64,000 nt of DNA from Hysterangium stoloniferum. Lineage: Eukaryota > Basidiomycota > Agaricomycetes > Hysterangiales > Hysterangiaceae. The notes under the pieces were generated by a model. That model saw nothing but the letters and a program-made list of their open reading frames with translations. It was not told the origin of the DNA and made no database searches. The translations under genes were made by a program, and so were the position numbers. Positions 1 through 10,565 of the stretch are shown here, piece by piece (positions within the stretch are counted from its first letter, which is position 1; every line of letters begins with the position of its first letter). The stretch lies in assembly GCA_015178975.1 (NCBI GenBank), contig WHVD01000102.1:127001-191000 (forward strand). Reading direction: 5' to 3'.

Positions 1-436
1 TTACTATTCTCGTTTTATGTTTTGCTAGTTTTGTTTCATCATTACTGGATTTGTATGTTATTCATTCCACAGTCTATATAGTCTGGCAGATGTTGTACAT
101 ACAATCCAGTCAGAAAATCGGCTTAGATTCCCCCCAGTAATCTAATACATTTTCCACTCTAAACTCCTTGAATTACACCGCTCTCACTAGTCAGAGCCCA
201 CAGGCTCCGACGCATCTATCTCTCTTATTTATCCTGACTCCCCGACCTCTCAACCCACAACCTCCAACCTACAATCCCTCGACCCACGAGCCCTGCCCAA
301 ACTCCCTGGGATTCACATCCGCCTGTCTGAAATTGGACAACACAATCTCATAAGGGTGCAGCCTATAAGCTGAAGTCAAGTCCTACTGGATATCCCGCAG
401 GTTTCTCCAGAAACCCACCATGTACATACCCTAACA
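1..436 (+). repeat. Gypsy LTR, 3' part of the 5' LTR of gypsy-B
   Basis: This is colinear with 4130-4574. It contains a TATA-like run (GTCTATATAG), the stretch GTTGTACATACAATCCAGTC that recurs in all LTR copies of this family, and the conserved 3' block ending in CCTAACA. The 5' half lies outside the window. Confidence 0.85.
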
Positions 437-470
437 GTATTTTCTGACTAAGACTTGCAGATTGTTCAAT

Positions 471-1687
471 ATGCCACCAAGAAGAAAAGCGGATGCACAG
501 GCATCATTACCTGGACCATCAACTCTTCATTCCCCGTTAACTTTGTATACCAGCCAGACACTTGCAAACCAGCTGGAAGCCATGGAAGAAGCCTGTATCA
601 AAGAAGTCCTGGAAAACCAGGACGAATCCAAGTACAAGGATGAGTCCGTGGCCCCCGACAAGGGCAAAGGTGTCAAAAATCCTCCATCTAGTGATCAACC
701 GCTGCTTTCAGATCCCACCTCTGAGTATTTAGCAATCACTTTAGAAAGGTTGATGAATGATATGCTCGGAGAAGGCAAAAAGAAAGATCCGGAATGGAAC
801 CCCTGTGGTCAAAAGTCAACACTCCAGAACCCTTCATGGGTTCCAACCCAAACAAACTCTCTACTTTCCTCATGCAATGTCACTTCAATTTCCACAATCG
901 ATCCACCGCATTCTCCACGGACTCCCGAAAAGTCAACTACACACTTTTGTACTTGTCGGGATCCATGTTGAAATGGTTCGAACTGGCTTTTAGTGGACTT
1001 TCCGAGGAAGAGCTGCTTTGGCTCGAAGATTGGGATGCTTTTGTTGAGGAGCTTGAAACCAACTTTGGCCCATATGACCCAACAGGAGAAGCTGAGAACA
1101 GTCTCATAAATCTTTGCATGAAGGACACACAGTGCATCACGGACTACATCATCCAATTCAATAATCTTGCAGCTCATTGTCAGTGGGGTGATCCCACTCT
1201 CTGCCACCAATTCTATGCCGGGCTGCCATCCCACCTTAAAGATGAAGTCTAAAAAGGAGAAGATGGCAAGCCAAAAACCCTGTCCCGTACGTGCCTTAAG
1301 GCTCAAAATGTGGATGCACGTTATTGGGAACATTGCACAGAAGTTGCCTGCAAGACCTCTGTGGACAAAGTAAACAAGTCCACAGCCAATACAACCAACA
1401 ACAACAACTCGTCAACCAGCAACCAGAACTCCATGCAATCTGACAAGAAGAACAATAAAAAGTCTTCTAACAACAACAACAACAACAACAACAATAACAA
1501 CAAAGGTCAACAGTCCGGCAAGCAAACCGGAAAACCCAACCTCACAGGCGAACTTGGACCTGATGGCAAATTGACCCCACAGGAAAGACAACATCATATG
1601 GACAATAACCTCTGTCTCTTGTGTGGAAAACCCGGTCATCGCATCCCGGAATGTCCACTGGCAAAAGCAAACTCTGCAAAGGGTTGA
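471..1687 (+). pseudogene. gag of gypsy-B (capsid plus CCHC zinc knuckle), broken
   Basis: The reading frame starts MPPRRKADAQ. After a frame change near 800-830 it continues as a retrotransposon capsid domain (STFLMQCHFNF, WFELAFSG, the NFGPYDPTG block, and LAAHCQWGDPTLCHQFYAGLP at about 850-1250). A stop at about 1250 (KDEV then TAA/TAG) and another frame change lead into a polar tail with a long Asn run encoded by an AAC microsatellite (about 1395-1505). It ends in one CCHC knuckle, CLLCGKPGHRIPEC, at about 1612-1655. Order and spacing fit gypsy Gag. At least two frame breaks make it non-functional as one polyprotein. Confidence 0.8.
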
Positions 1688-1689
1688 AT

Positions 1690-2360
1690 AGCCAAGACCT
1701 CCATGGAAACCTCGTCGAAGGACAAACTGGCTTCCGACTCGAACAAAGAGTGAGCAACCCCATGGACTCTGCATGGGTTGGGGGTATACATCCAGAACGA
1801 AATCTCGCCTCCAATCATGCTCAAGAGTTCACCACGGACCTCCACGAGTTCCACGAGGAACTCTGGACTGCAATAAAGTCTGCCCAAGAGCAATATCAGC
1901 ATCCAGCAGACAAACACCAGATTCTGCCACCCAACTTCAAGATTGGCAATCGCGTTTTTGTCAAAGCTCAATTCTTCCAGACTACCTGTCCATCAAAATG
2001 CTTGCTGAAAAATATTTAGGTCCTTTTAAAATTATCACACAAGTAGGTTCAGTTTCTTGGACCCTATGGCTTCCAGATAGCATGCGCACGGTACACCCAG
2101 TATTTCATGTTTCTATGTTAGAACCTTGTACTGCTAACACTATCCCAGATCACTGCAATCTCCACCTCCTCCAGTCCTTATTGACGGACAAGTGTCGATG
2201 CACTTGTAAACTACTTTACTTGGTCAAGTGGGCAAGTTATGAGGGCACCAATGAAGAAACCTCATGGATTTTGGCCACGGAACTCGGTAATGCCACAGAA
2301 ATTGTTACTGACTTTCATACAGCTTACCCGCTCAAACCCAGGCCACTATCATCTCTCTGA
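1690..2360 (+). pseudogene. 3' end of gypsy-B pol: integrase C-terminal domain and chromodomain
   Basis: The translated pieces match the end of a chromovirus integrase: an AIKSAQEQYQHPAD helix, the KIGNRVFVKAQF strand, LAEKYLGPFKIITQVGSVSW, and VHPVFHVSMLEPC. A chromodomain follows with the signature YLVKWASYEGTNEETSW and a closing helix (about 2210-2330). The first part and the chromodomain part lie in different frames. The upstream protease, RT, RNase H and the DDE core are absent. The chromodomain of this group is known to guide insertion toward heterochromatin, which fits the repeat-on-repeat nesting here, though that link is inference. Confidence 0.8.
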
Positions 2361-2553
2361 CCACACTCCACAGACCCCGTGTTACATTTGGACTCATTCT
2401 CATTATTCCCTGTCCCCCTATGTCTCTCTTTGCTTTTACAGGTTCTGACATGTCTTTCAAGTCCTTAAGCAGATTTCCTGCATACTTTGATTCTCATGTT
2501 TTTTCACACTTTACTTTTATGTTCAAAAAATTATTAGCAAGTTATTATTCTAT

Positions 2554-3518
2554 TCAGTCTACATTTATGGGGCTGTCCTTTTTCCCCGCCTCCTTTTTTC
2601 CCACCTCTGCCATCTCCTTGGGGAGCTCCACTAGCTCCGTGGGCACCCCATCCTCATCTGAACCAGCATCCTTGGAACTCCCAGCCTGCGGCTCCTCATA
2701 GACATAGCTGCCGTACTCCACTAGGAACTTGAAATGCTCTGAGTGGAGCTCACGGAGATCATTCACCATCACTATATGGACCTTGTTGCTCTTCTGGAGC
2801 AACTCATTCTGGGCCTCAATGCCCTCGGCAATCTGTCCCAAGACCTCTTCTAAACTGGAATTCCCATCTGACCTGCTAATGTCCCATGCCCTCATGGATA
2901 AGCGAGCACCTCGCCTTGAGGTGCACGCACTGATAGCAGCCCGGTCCCCACCTGGACTTCCAATTGCACTCAGTGTTCCAGTCATTACAACCAGAACACC
3001 ACAGGTTGTTCCATACTGGTAGGCAGACTGGTGCCGCCTTCCTTGCCTTCTGTTGATTTGGTTAGTTTCCATGGAACCCCCACAGACCCAAGACTCCCCT
3101 TTTGGGGGCTCTCTGGCTCCCCCTCAGACTCAGACTCGACCTCTGTCACCTTGCACTGAAAATGCCAAGTCAGTCAAAGAAAAAAAAATGACAAGTTGAG
3201 ACTTACTTTGCCTGTGATGACCACAGCCCTCTCCACAGCCACCTGGGCTTTCTCCACAGCAACCTGTGCAGCCTCCTCCTCCTCATCCTCCTCCTTCCTC
3301 TTCTCCTCCGCCACTTTCTCCGCTGCCAATGCCACCTGGTACTCCCTGTCCAGAGCCTCCTTGACCTCCCTCACCTCCTTTTCTGCTTCTTCATGTTGTC
3401 AGCATTGATCTTCCTGCTGCGCCAAAATTTGGGCAGCAGTGAGAGGCACCCGGTACTGGTTGCCCATGGAGGGCCTGACGGTTGGCATTGGCCTTCCTGG
3501 TGTTGGTTTGGGACCCAT
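2554..3518 (-). pseudogene. Antisense accessory gene of gypsy-B: coiled coil plus Cys-rich (two CX2CX6C) protein
   Basis: The gene lies on the opposite strand between pol and the 3' LTR. Exon 1 begins MGPKPTPGRPMP at 3518, has one in-frame TGA after QQEDQC, and then encodes a highly charged helix (EKEVREVKEALDREYQ, EEKRKEEDEEEEA), probably a coiled coil. A 50-nt intron with GTAAGT...TTTTCAG borders follows at about 3131-3188. Exon 2 is Glu/Ser-rich and then encodes CSGCNDWNTEC and CYQCVHLKARC, two CX2CX6C motifs of the kind seen in basidiomycete Zn2Cys6-like proteins. The C-terminal part (FKFLVEYGSYVYEE, then a PTELVELPKE segment) ends at 2554. The Cys motifs lie in a different frame from their neighbours, so there are frame breaks or an unseen intron. 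The related gypsy-A copy at 25.7-27.5 kb carries the same protein. Confidence 0.65.
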
Positions 3519-3728
3519 TCTTGTCAAAGATGGGGGTAATAAAGAAGAAGAAATTTCATTTTTTCAATTTTTTATATAGGCTTGTCGCATCTGAACCTTA
3601 CCTTCCAGGTCACCTGACTCTTTGACACATACGTGTAACTGACATGACTTTTGACACATGCACGTAGCCGACAAGAACCTTATCAAGGTCTACAGCCTCT
3701 TTGGGACTTCGGCATAAAGGAAGGGTAC

Positions 3729-4574
3729 TGTTATGACTGGAATTCCTGCCAGACTCCAGGCACTAACTTATACACACCCATGCCCTATATGCACTGATTG
3801 TCAGTTTACCGGAATTCCCGCCAGACTCTGTATGTCAGGCTTGTCCACATTCGACTTCGTTACATCATGTATCAGTCACCGGAATTCCCACCAGACTCCG
3901 TATGTCAGGCTCGTCCACATTCGACTTTGTTACATCATGTATCAGTCACCAGAATTCCCGCTGGACTCTGTCCCTGTCTATGTCTGACCTCGTCCCACGC
4001 GTCAGTCACCAGACCCCACTTGGAAAACCCGTCATCCCTCTAACTGAGCCCCATTCCCATTTTAGTCAAATGACCTGTCACGATTTGGACTCTGCTCCAT
4101 TCCATCCAGTTCCTAACACCAAATTTGGTGTTTACTATTCTCGTTTTATGTTTTGCTAGTTTTGTTTCATCATTACTGGATTTGGTATGTTATTCATTCC
4201 ACAGTCTATGTATATAGTCTGGCAGATGTTGTACATACAATCCAGTCAGAAAATTGGCTTAGATTCCCCCCAGTAATCTAATACATTTTCCACTCTAAAC
4301 TCCTCCTTGAATTACACTGCTCTCGCTAGTTGGAGCCCATGGGCTCCAATGCATCTATCTCTCTTATTTATCCTGACTCCCGGACCTCTCAACCCACAAC
4401 CTCTGACCTATGACCCCTCGACCCATGAACCCCACCTGGACTCCCCGGGATTCCCATCTGCCTGTCTGAAATTGGACAACACGATCTCGTGAGGGTGCAG
4501 CCTATAAGCTGAAGCCAAGTCCTACTGGATATCCCGCAGGTTTCTCCGGAAACCCACCGTGTACTACCCTAACA
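3729..4574 (+). repeat. Gypsy LTR, 3' LTR of gypsy-B
   Basis: It begins TGTTATGACTGGAATTCC just after a purine-rich tract (AAAGGAAGGG, about 3716-3725) and ends CCCTAACA, giving the inverted ends TGTTA/TAACA. The length is 846 bp. Its 5' half is built of degenerate repeats of an 'ACCGGAATTCCCGCCAGACTC'-like phrase, which recur three times between 3730 and 3975. The right flank is ACATG followed by integrase sequence of gypsy-A. Confidence 0.88.
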
Positions 4575-5814
4575 ACATGACACCATCATGTCCACGCAAT
4601 TAGCAGAACTTTTTATCATCAATGTATCTTCCAAGCACAGAGTCCCATCCCATGTAACTTCCTATCAAGGATCAGAGTTTGTATCTCACTTCTTTAGATC
4701 CCTCAGGAAATCCTTGGACATGAAGTTACACTTCATGTCCAGACACCACCCAGAAGGTGATGGACAAACCAAGTGTGTCAATTGGACATTGGAACAATAT
4801 CTCTGCATATAATGTATTGCAACTATCAACAGGACAATTGGAAATCCCTGTTACCACTTGCAGAATTTGCTTACAACAATGCACCCTCCACCACTATTGG
4901 CATTTCCCTGTTCTTTGCAAATAAGGGGTACAACCCAAATATTATGGTACACCCAGAATGGAACCTTGCCTCAGCCTGTGCTCAAGAATTTGTCATGGAC
5001 CTCCACAAACTCCACAAAGAACTCCAGACCACAATAAAATCTGCCCAAGAACAATATCAACATTCAGCGGCAAAAACCAGATTCCACCACCCAACTTCAA
5101 CATTGGTGACTGTGTTTTTGTCAAAGCTCAATTCTTCTGGACTACCTGTCTCCCAAAGCAACTTGCTAAAAATTATTTAGGTCCATTTGAGTTAATAGCA
5201 CAAGTTGGTTCAGTTTCATGGACCCTGCAGCTTCTGGATAGCATATGTGTGGTACACCTGGTATTTCATGTCTCTATGCTAGCACTGTGTACTGCTAGCA
5301 CTGTGTACTGCTAGCACTGTGTACTGCTAGCACTGTGTACTGCTAGCACTGTGTACTGCTAGCACTGTGTACTGCTAGCACTGTGTACTGCTAGCACTGT
5401 GTACTGCTAGCACTGTGTACTGCTAACACTATTGCAGATCACATGTAATCTCTGCCCCCTCTGGTCATTATTGACAGAGAACCCGACTTTGAAATCTCAC
5501 AAATTTTGGATTAAAAAATAGATAAGTGTCAATGCACTTGTAAACTGCTTTACTTGGTCAAGTGGGCAGGTTACAAGGGCACAGATGAAGAGACATCTTG
5601 GATTTTGGCCACAGAACTCAGGAATGCCATGGAGATCATCACTGACTGGCACACAATTCACTTCATTTTTTCCTTGTTACTCTATGTCTCTCTTTGCTTT
5701 TACAGGTTTCAGATTTGTCTGTTAAGTCTTAGCAGACTTTAGCAGACCTTCCTGCAGACTTTTTCACATTTTTATTTGAAATTAAAAAAAAAAAAATCTT
5801 TTCAATCTACATTA
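4575..5814 (+). pseudogene. Gypsy-A pol remnant: integrase core, C-terminal domain and chromodomain
   Basis: Frame 4588-4812 encodes a DDE integrase core segment (STQLAELFIINVSSKHRVPSH, SYQGSEFVSHFFRSL, HHPEGDGQTKCVN). Frames at 4773-5314 continue with WKSLLPLAEFAYNNAPS and the CTD. A chromodomain (LVKWAGYKGTDEETSW) lies at about 5553-5640. The motif usually written TSDRGSEF in this family reads TSYQGSEF, so the second catalytic Asp appears lost. The frame is broken near 4800, and by a 16-bp repeat expansion at 5278. The 5' part of this element is beyond gypsy-B, off-window; its 3' part resumes at 25707 beyond the 19.9-kb insertion. Confidence 0.78.
5278..5430 (+). repeat. 16-bp minisatellite (GCTAGCACTGTGTACT)n
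   Basis: About nine near-perfect tandem copies of GCTAGCACTGTGTACT expand a sequence present once in gypsy-B (around 2125-2140, GTACTGCTAACACT). It sits in the integrase C-terminal coding region. Sixteen is not a multiple of three, so the expansion shifts the frame. Confidence 0.95.
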
Positions 5815-6601
5815 CAGCTGTTTGCATTACATAAGGTGCGCACTTGTATTAGTTTTTGAAGAACACATCCCAACTTGCGAACGCGATATCTCCACGAATA
5901 CACCACCAAATCACATAAAGACTAGATAGTTTGTCTTGTAATTAAATATACTAGTGCTTTCCAATATTACTTTCAAAAAATTCTCCTCACATAACATTTG
6001 TCTTTATGCTAGTGTACATGCAGCTCACAAACTCATTTGTAGGCTGTACAATGGACTGTAGAACCTGAACTTGTAATATAGTGTTTATATAATATATATC
6101 TAGTGTTACCAACCTTCCCCCTTTTACTGACTGTCCCATGGAATGTGTAAAGTCAAGTTGACCATGTTTTGGCACCTCCTCCTGGCGAACTCATTTATAC
6201 AGGAACCACTGGCCGATCTACCTCTCCTGTGGAGCATGTTGTAGCTAATATGTGTATTTAGTGCCTAATGTACATTTTTTGTGACAGATGTGATCCCAGC
6301 ATGCCCAGCAATGTTCCCGCCCTGCCTGGGAAATGTATCACTTGAGAGTAAGCTGAGACCTGTAGATATATCAGAAGGAAATGATATAAAACAGTCATTA
6401 AATGTAAATACCATGTGAAAGAACATTTGAGATACTATAATCAGATGCCAAAGTCTCCCACTGTACTCCTATGGGCACCGGTCATCCATCCACTCTTACA
6501 CAACTCCCACACTCTCAAAGTGCATCAAAAGTGTCTTAACGATACATGTAGTATTTCTGCATGCCTTTGAGTTGGAGATAAAGCACTGTATGATGTCATT
6601 G

Positions 6602-9104
6602 TCAGTGAAAATGAAAGAATGACAACAAAATGAGGAACATAGCACCAGTTCCACCTGCAGAAGTTGTAGTCACTGAATATGTAGCAGGGAATGACTCACC
6701 CATGCATGAGGAACAGCTCATAATAAAATTTTCCTGCCCAATGGAAACCCAGTAGTGGCCAATCAGCTGGCCGGATAGGAATGTGACGAAAGGCTCGTTC
6801 AAGATCCAGGCAATAATATGCAATAGGGTGATTACAAACGGTTGGTCCAGATAACCTGCCAAGAAAAAGGCCAATGCATCTCGGTTGAGGGTAGAAGATA
6901 CATGGGGCAGGGTAGAGGCATCATCTGGACATGCATTGACATGGGGATCAGAGTTGGGGCATAGCAGGGGATTCCCTTGAGGGGGGAAGAGATGAGCATT
7001 GATAAAGTAATGGTGTGAAAATTGTTGTAGTGTTGAGGAAACATTTATGCAAAACATGAGAACAGACAACCAGCAATGGATAATGCAAAAGAAACAAATG
7101 ATTTAGATGGCCTTTGATAACCTGCGGGAAACAGTTCTGCCAGTGATGGCCTTGAAAGCTCGGCACATGAGCTTAATAGTATGGTTACTGTCGTCCTTAC
7201 AAGTGGCAGATTCTTGGGCAGCACTGAGAGCTCCCAACTCATCTACTGACACCGCCTTTCTGGGTGTCTCTGGTGGTGGGGCTATGCCTTGTCAAACAGA
7301 ATGGAACAATTTAGGGTTCCGTTTGAATGCCGAAGCAGGATGCTCGACAATGTGGGATATCGTGGCATGAGATTCAAAACCCTTCCCTAAACGTTTCATG
7401 CCTGATGAAGACATTAGGATTTCATTGTAGTTAGCACCTGTGATATGGGAGAGTTCATTTGAACGTATAGGTGTTGAAAGTCCATGAAGATGTTCTGTAG
7501 TGGCAAATGGTGTTTCGTGTGCTGATGGCTCATGCTCTACTGGGATTGGGGGTGCAAAGAAAGCGTTGGGGGTGCAAAGAAAGCGTTGGGGGTGCAAGAA
7601 AGCATTGGGGGCACAAAGAAAGCGTTGGGTCCAATACGGCAGTTAACCAAGTTGGGTTTCATAAGGGTGTATGTGTTTCTGCAAAGATGATCAGTTAAAA
7701 AAAGAAATGACGTATAACAATGGGGGTGCATACCACTCTTGGCAAGTTCAAGCTCGAGTGTAACAAGAGGTGTAATGGGGTGTGCAAAATCAACAACACT
7801 TTGGGACATTCCTTTTCTAGCCATCTCTGGCATAGGTGCAGGATCATCTGAGGATCTATTTTGCCTCTCCATCGTGGTTCTCAGGAAATTTTTATACCAG
7901 GGTAACATGTCACTGATGCACAGGAGGTGCATCATTTAGACTGTTGTCTCCAGCCACGTTCTTGTCCTGGAATATTTCTGTGACCTTTGTGGAAGCTCGG
8001 CGGTTAGCTTGAGCAGTCTGTGGAGGAAGAGGCGGCAATGGCGTCATGCTTCCTGCAGCAAAATTAGCTCGTGCATCCTCAACCACTCTCTCTACATTCC
8101 GTATCCAAATAGTCATTCGATCCAGGTGATTATCTGCAGCTATCTGCTCATTTCTTATTGCATGGCACACTGTTGGTAAAGAACTTTTGGCTACATGTGG
8201 GGAGTTATTAGTTTGCCAGTTCTATCATGATGTAACCATACCAATGTGAACAGCAGCATCACTTTCCCAAGATTCTTTTGTATCTTTGGAGGGCCTTGTA
8301 CTATCCCCCTCTGTGGAATGACTGAGCTCTGGAGCGACCGAAGATAGACCAGTGGTTGATTTGTTGCCAAGTTACTGTAGCTCCCTCAGGTGGAACTATT
8401 GTATAACCAGATGCCTTTGTCTGCAGAAAAATCAGTTGGACTAGAGACTCAAGTCAAAGAAGTGATTAAATTACCCAACAATTGCTTGATGCTTTGTTTA
8501 AGTCCTGTGATACCGGTGGACTCCTTCATTGAATGGGGGAACCTATCGCTCACGAATAAGTGCGGAGGATCTGAATGAAGTTTGATTCATCTTGTCACCA
8601 GACCAAACATAAATCATAGCAAGGAAAGCTAACCTTCCACCACAGGTGTTAACAATCCTGCAGCACCTACCCTACCCTCTGACACAGGAGTAGTGATGTT
8701 TACCTCCTCGTTCGCCTTGAGCTTCATAAGATCGACAAGCACGTGACTTTTACGATTTTCTTTATTCTGTCGTGTGACTTCATGTATGACAGCATTATCC
8801 ATGTCATTCTCAATCTGCTTCCCTTTATGTGCAGCTGCGAAAATGGCGGGTATTGGCTTGCACACAGGAACACATCGACCAGAACTTGTGCGTGAATTGA
8901 CCACACTATTTTCCTTTGGCACGAATGAACTGGCCATCAAGACAGAAGTGCGATTGCTCGTGTCGGCGGTGATAGAGGGGTTATACCAAGCAGTAGGTGC
9001 GACCTTGAGGGAGTTTGTTGGTCGATGTGAAGCTGTTCCGGAGGTAGGAGATAGAGATGATGTCCCAGTATTAAAGCTTGGTACTTTACAAGTGACATCT
9101 ACAG
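6602..9104 (-). pseudogene. Left-arm copy of an unrecognised multi-exon gene
   Basis: Minus-strand coding blocks recur in the same order in the right arm. They are a Ser/Thr-rich block (about 9104-8629; VPSFNTGTSSLSPTSGTASH, ending LLTPVVEG), a helical block (8170-7910; VCHAIRNEQIAADNHLDRMT), a DDPAPMPEMARKG block followed by PITPLVTLELELAKSG (about 7880-7740), a repeat-encoded segment, an EHPASAFKQ/RNPKLFHSV block (7597-7292), and a hydrophobic C-terminal block (FFLAGYLDQPFVITLLHI, 7069-6602). Conservation of amino acids between arms suggests real coding sequence. The protein family is not recognised. Upstream exons lie beyond the DIRS insertion (16205-16460) and in the core (17534-18205). 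The DIRS and LTR insertions break the gene. Confidence 0.5.
7549..7629 (-). repeat. 20-bp minisatellite in the left arm (about 4 units)
   Basis: Units of the form GGGGGTGCAAAGAAAGCGTT occur in the left arm, one unit with a single-base deletion. The right arm has about six units at the mirror position (23868-23990). The repeat lies inside the arm gene. Confidence 0.9.
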
Positions 9105-9843
9105 ACATGGATGAGGAATTGAATCCTGAGGCCACACCTCGTATCTTTTTTATTCCCCTGGATGTGGGACACCAAACCAAGTCGCTCCAATAACATTCGT
9201 CTCTTACCATGAAGCCCATTTTGGAACATGAGTCCCATTTTGTCCATTTTGCCTCCGAATTCCTATGCTAACGATGACTTTAATTCTTTCTGTAGTTACT
9301 CCCCACCTCAACACTAGTTGGCCTTTCTTCCTGTCCATGCATGACTCCATCCATCTCATTTTCACCCCTGGTGCACAATCACGGTAAGCTCGCATTCGTT
9401 TTATTCATTCGTTTTATTAATCTCTATCACAGCTGTTCACTGACATCATATGGGCCCCGCACTCCCCCGCTTAGCTTACAGGGACCATATGATGTCATGT
9501 GGAGTGGTACATCTCGTATCTTTTTTATTCCCCTGGATGTGGGACACCAACCCAAGTAGCCTGAGTGATGTTCGTATCTTACCATGAAGGCCATTTTGGA
9601 ACGTGAGTCCCATCTTGTTCTTTTTGCTTGCAAATTCCTGTGCTAACTATGACTTTGATCTTTCTTTCCGTAGTTACTCCCCACCTCAACACTAGTTGGC
9701 TGGTCTTCCCATTCATGCATGACTGCATTTATCTCATTTTTACCCCTGGTGCAAAATCACGGTAAGCTCCCATTCATTTTATTCATTCATTTTATTAATC
9801 TCTATCACAGCTGTTCACTGGCGTCATATGGGCCCGGCACTCC
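9105..9843. repeat. 0.74-kb block present only in the left arm, made of two tandem ~325-bp copies
   Basis: The right arm joins CTACAGAC directly to CTGAAAAGTC, while the left arm has about 740 bp in between. The block holds two copies, about 9141-9464 and 9508-9832, each running from CTCGTATCTTTTTTATTCCC to ATCACAGCTGTTCACTG. Between and after the copies are inverted segments (TGACATCATATGGG and ACCATATGATGTCA at about 9441-9497) that could form a hairpin. Whether this is an insertion in the left arm or a deletion from the right arm cannot be decided here. Confidence 0.75.
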
Positions 9844-9995
9844 CCTGCAAAGTCAGCGATTGCATAGTGAATAAAGCAAGAGAAACCAGACGTTTGAAAG
9901 GTTGGACGAGTGCGGGAAGTTTGCTCTGTGGTAATAGTCTTTGCACTCTGTGTTCTCTGATGACCATGGATGCTCTCCCAGCATGTATGCATATT

Positions 9996-10093
9996 CCAGC
10001 TTCATCTACTTGTGACGTATGTGCGAGGAGCTGTATGGTTGGGTAGGGGGAGAGTGTTAGCTCTCCACGTATGCGTGGGAAGACTCGCCACTC
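9996..10093 (-). repeat. DIRS terminal repeat B2
   Basis: 98 bp from CCAGCTTCATCTACTTGTGA to about GGGAAGACTCGCC, matching B1 at 10409-10506 with only a few differences. It forms the outer end of the element, next to flanking arm sequence ending GCATATT. Confidence 0.9.
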
Positions 10094-10224
10094 GGGAGGG
10101 TGGGTCTCACCTTGCATTACAACTCTCACTTTATTACATTTATTACCATGAATCTGTATAGATAAATCTGAAATACTGAAACTATCATTAATACCTTCAT
10201 CAGTCTAAGGGAAGGGAGGGCAGG

Positions 10225-10408
10225 TAAAACAGATATAAGTGACTAAAAGAATGATAATATGTAAAGAGTGGTGATCTTTGGAATGTAACGACAGAGTTGT
10301 CGCAGTAGGAAGGAAAGAAAGGTGCGAGACACTTCTGTACGCTCAGCTGGATGTTGAGAGCTGAAACTACTCCCAGCATGCCAGGGATCGTATGGCACTC
10401 GGCACTAT
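10225..10408 (-). repeat. DIRS repeat A2
   Basis: 184 bp starting TAAAACAGATATAAGTGACT and ending GGCACTCGGCACTAT. It has the same length as A1 and is nearly identical to it, and it is directly joined to B1 at 10408/10409. Confidence 0.92.
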
Positions 10409-10506
10409 CCAGCTTCATCTACTTGTGACGTATGTGTGAGGAGCTGTATGGTTGGGTAGGGGGAGAGTGTTAGCTCTCCGCGTATGCGTGGGAAGACTCA
10501 CCGCTC
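10409..10506 (-). repeat. DIRS repeat B1
   Basis: The internal copy of B, directly abutting A2. It ends the coding region side, just before the recombinase stop codon at 10566. Confidence 0.9.
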
Positions 10507-10565
10507 ACCCAACAAGGCCTGGCCACAAAACAAAAAACGCGGTGAGGCTATGCTGCTCACCCAAC

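Larger units (their letters stand above)
1..4574 (+). mobile_element. Gypsy-B: internally deleted Ty3/gypsy (chromovirus-type) LTR retrotransposon
   Basis: The element runs from a 5' LTR cut by the window start (ends at 436) to a 3' LTR at 3729-4574. The two LTR copies share the same line of sequence from TTACTATTCTCG through CCTAACA. Inside are gag (471-1687), the end of integrase with a chromodomain (about 1690-2360) and an antisense accessory gene (2554-3518, minus). Protease, reverse transcriptase, RNase H and the integrase core are missing: the gag zinc knuckle is followed almost directly by integrase C-terminal sequence. It is therefore a deletion derivative that would need help in trans. 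Its 3' end abuts integrase sequence of another gypsy copy at 4575, so it probably inserted there; the left flank is off-window, so the target duplication cannot be checked. Confidence 0.85.
5815..9995. repeat. Left arm of the long inverted repeat, outer segment
   Basis: In reverse complement this matches 22240-25706 almost base for base. For example, the 62-residue frame at 5987-6175 (minus) reappears at 25346-25534 (plus) with a few differences, and the frame at 6602-7069 (minus) at 24477-24919. It is interrupted by an unmatched block at about 9105-9843. The arm continues beyond the DIRS insertion at 16205-16463 and, after the solo LTR, at 17508-17530. Confidence 0.9.

Noticed and set aside
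809-1333. Long minus-strand frame opposite gypsy gag
   Set aside because: It is the shadow of the conserved capsid coding sequence. It has no domain and is broken where the sense frame shifts.
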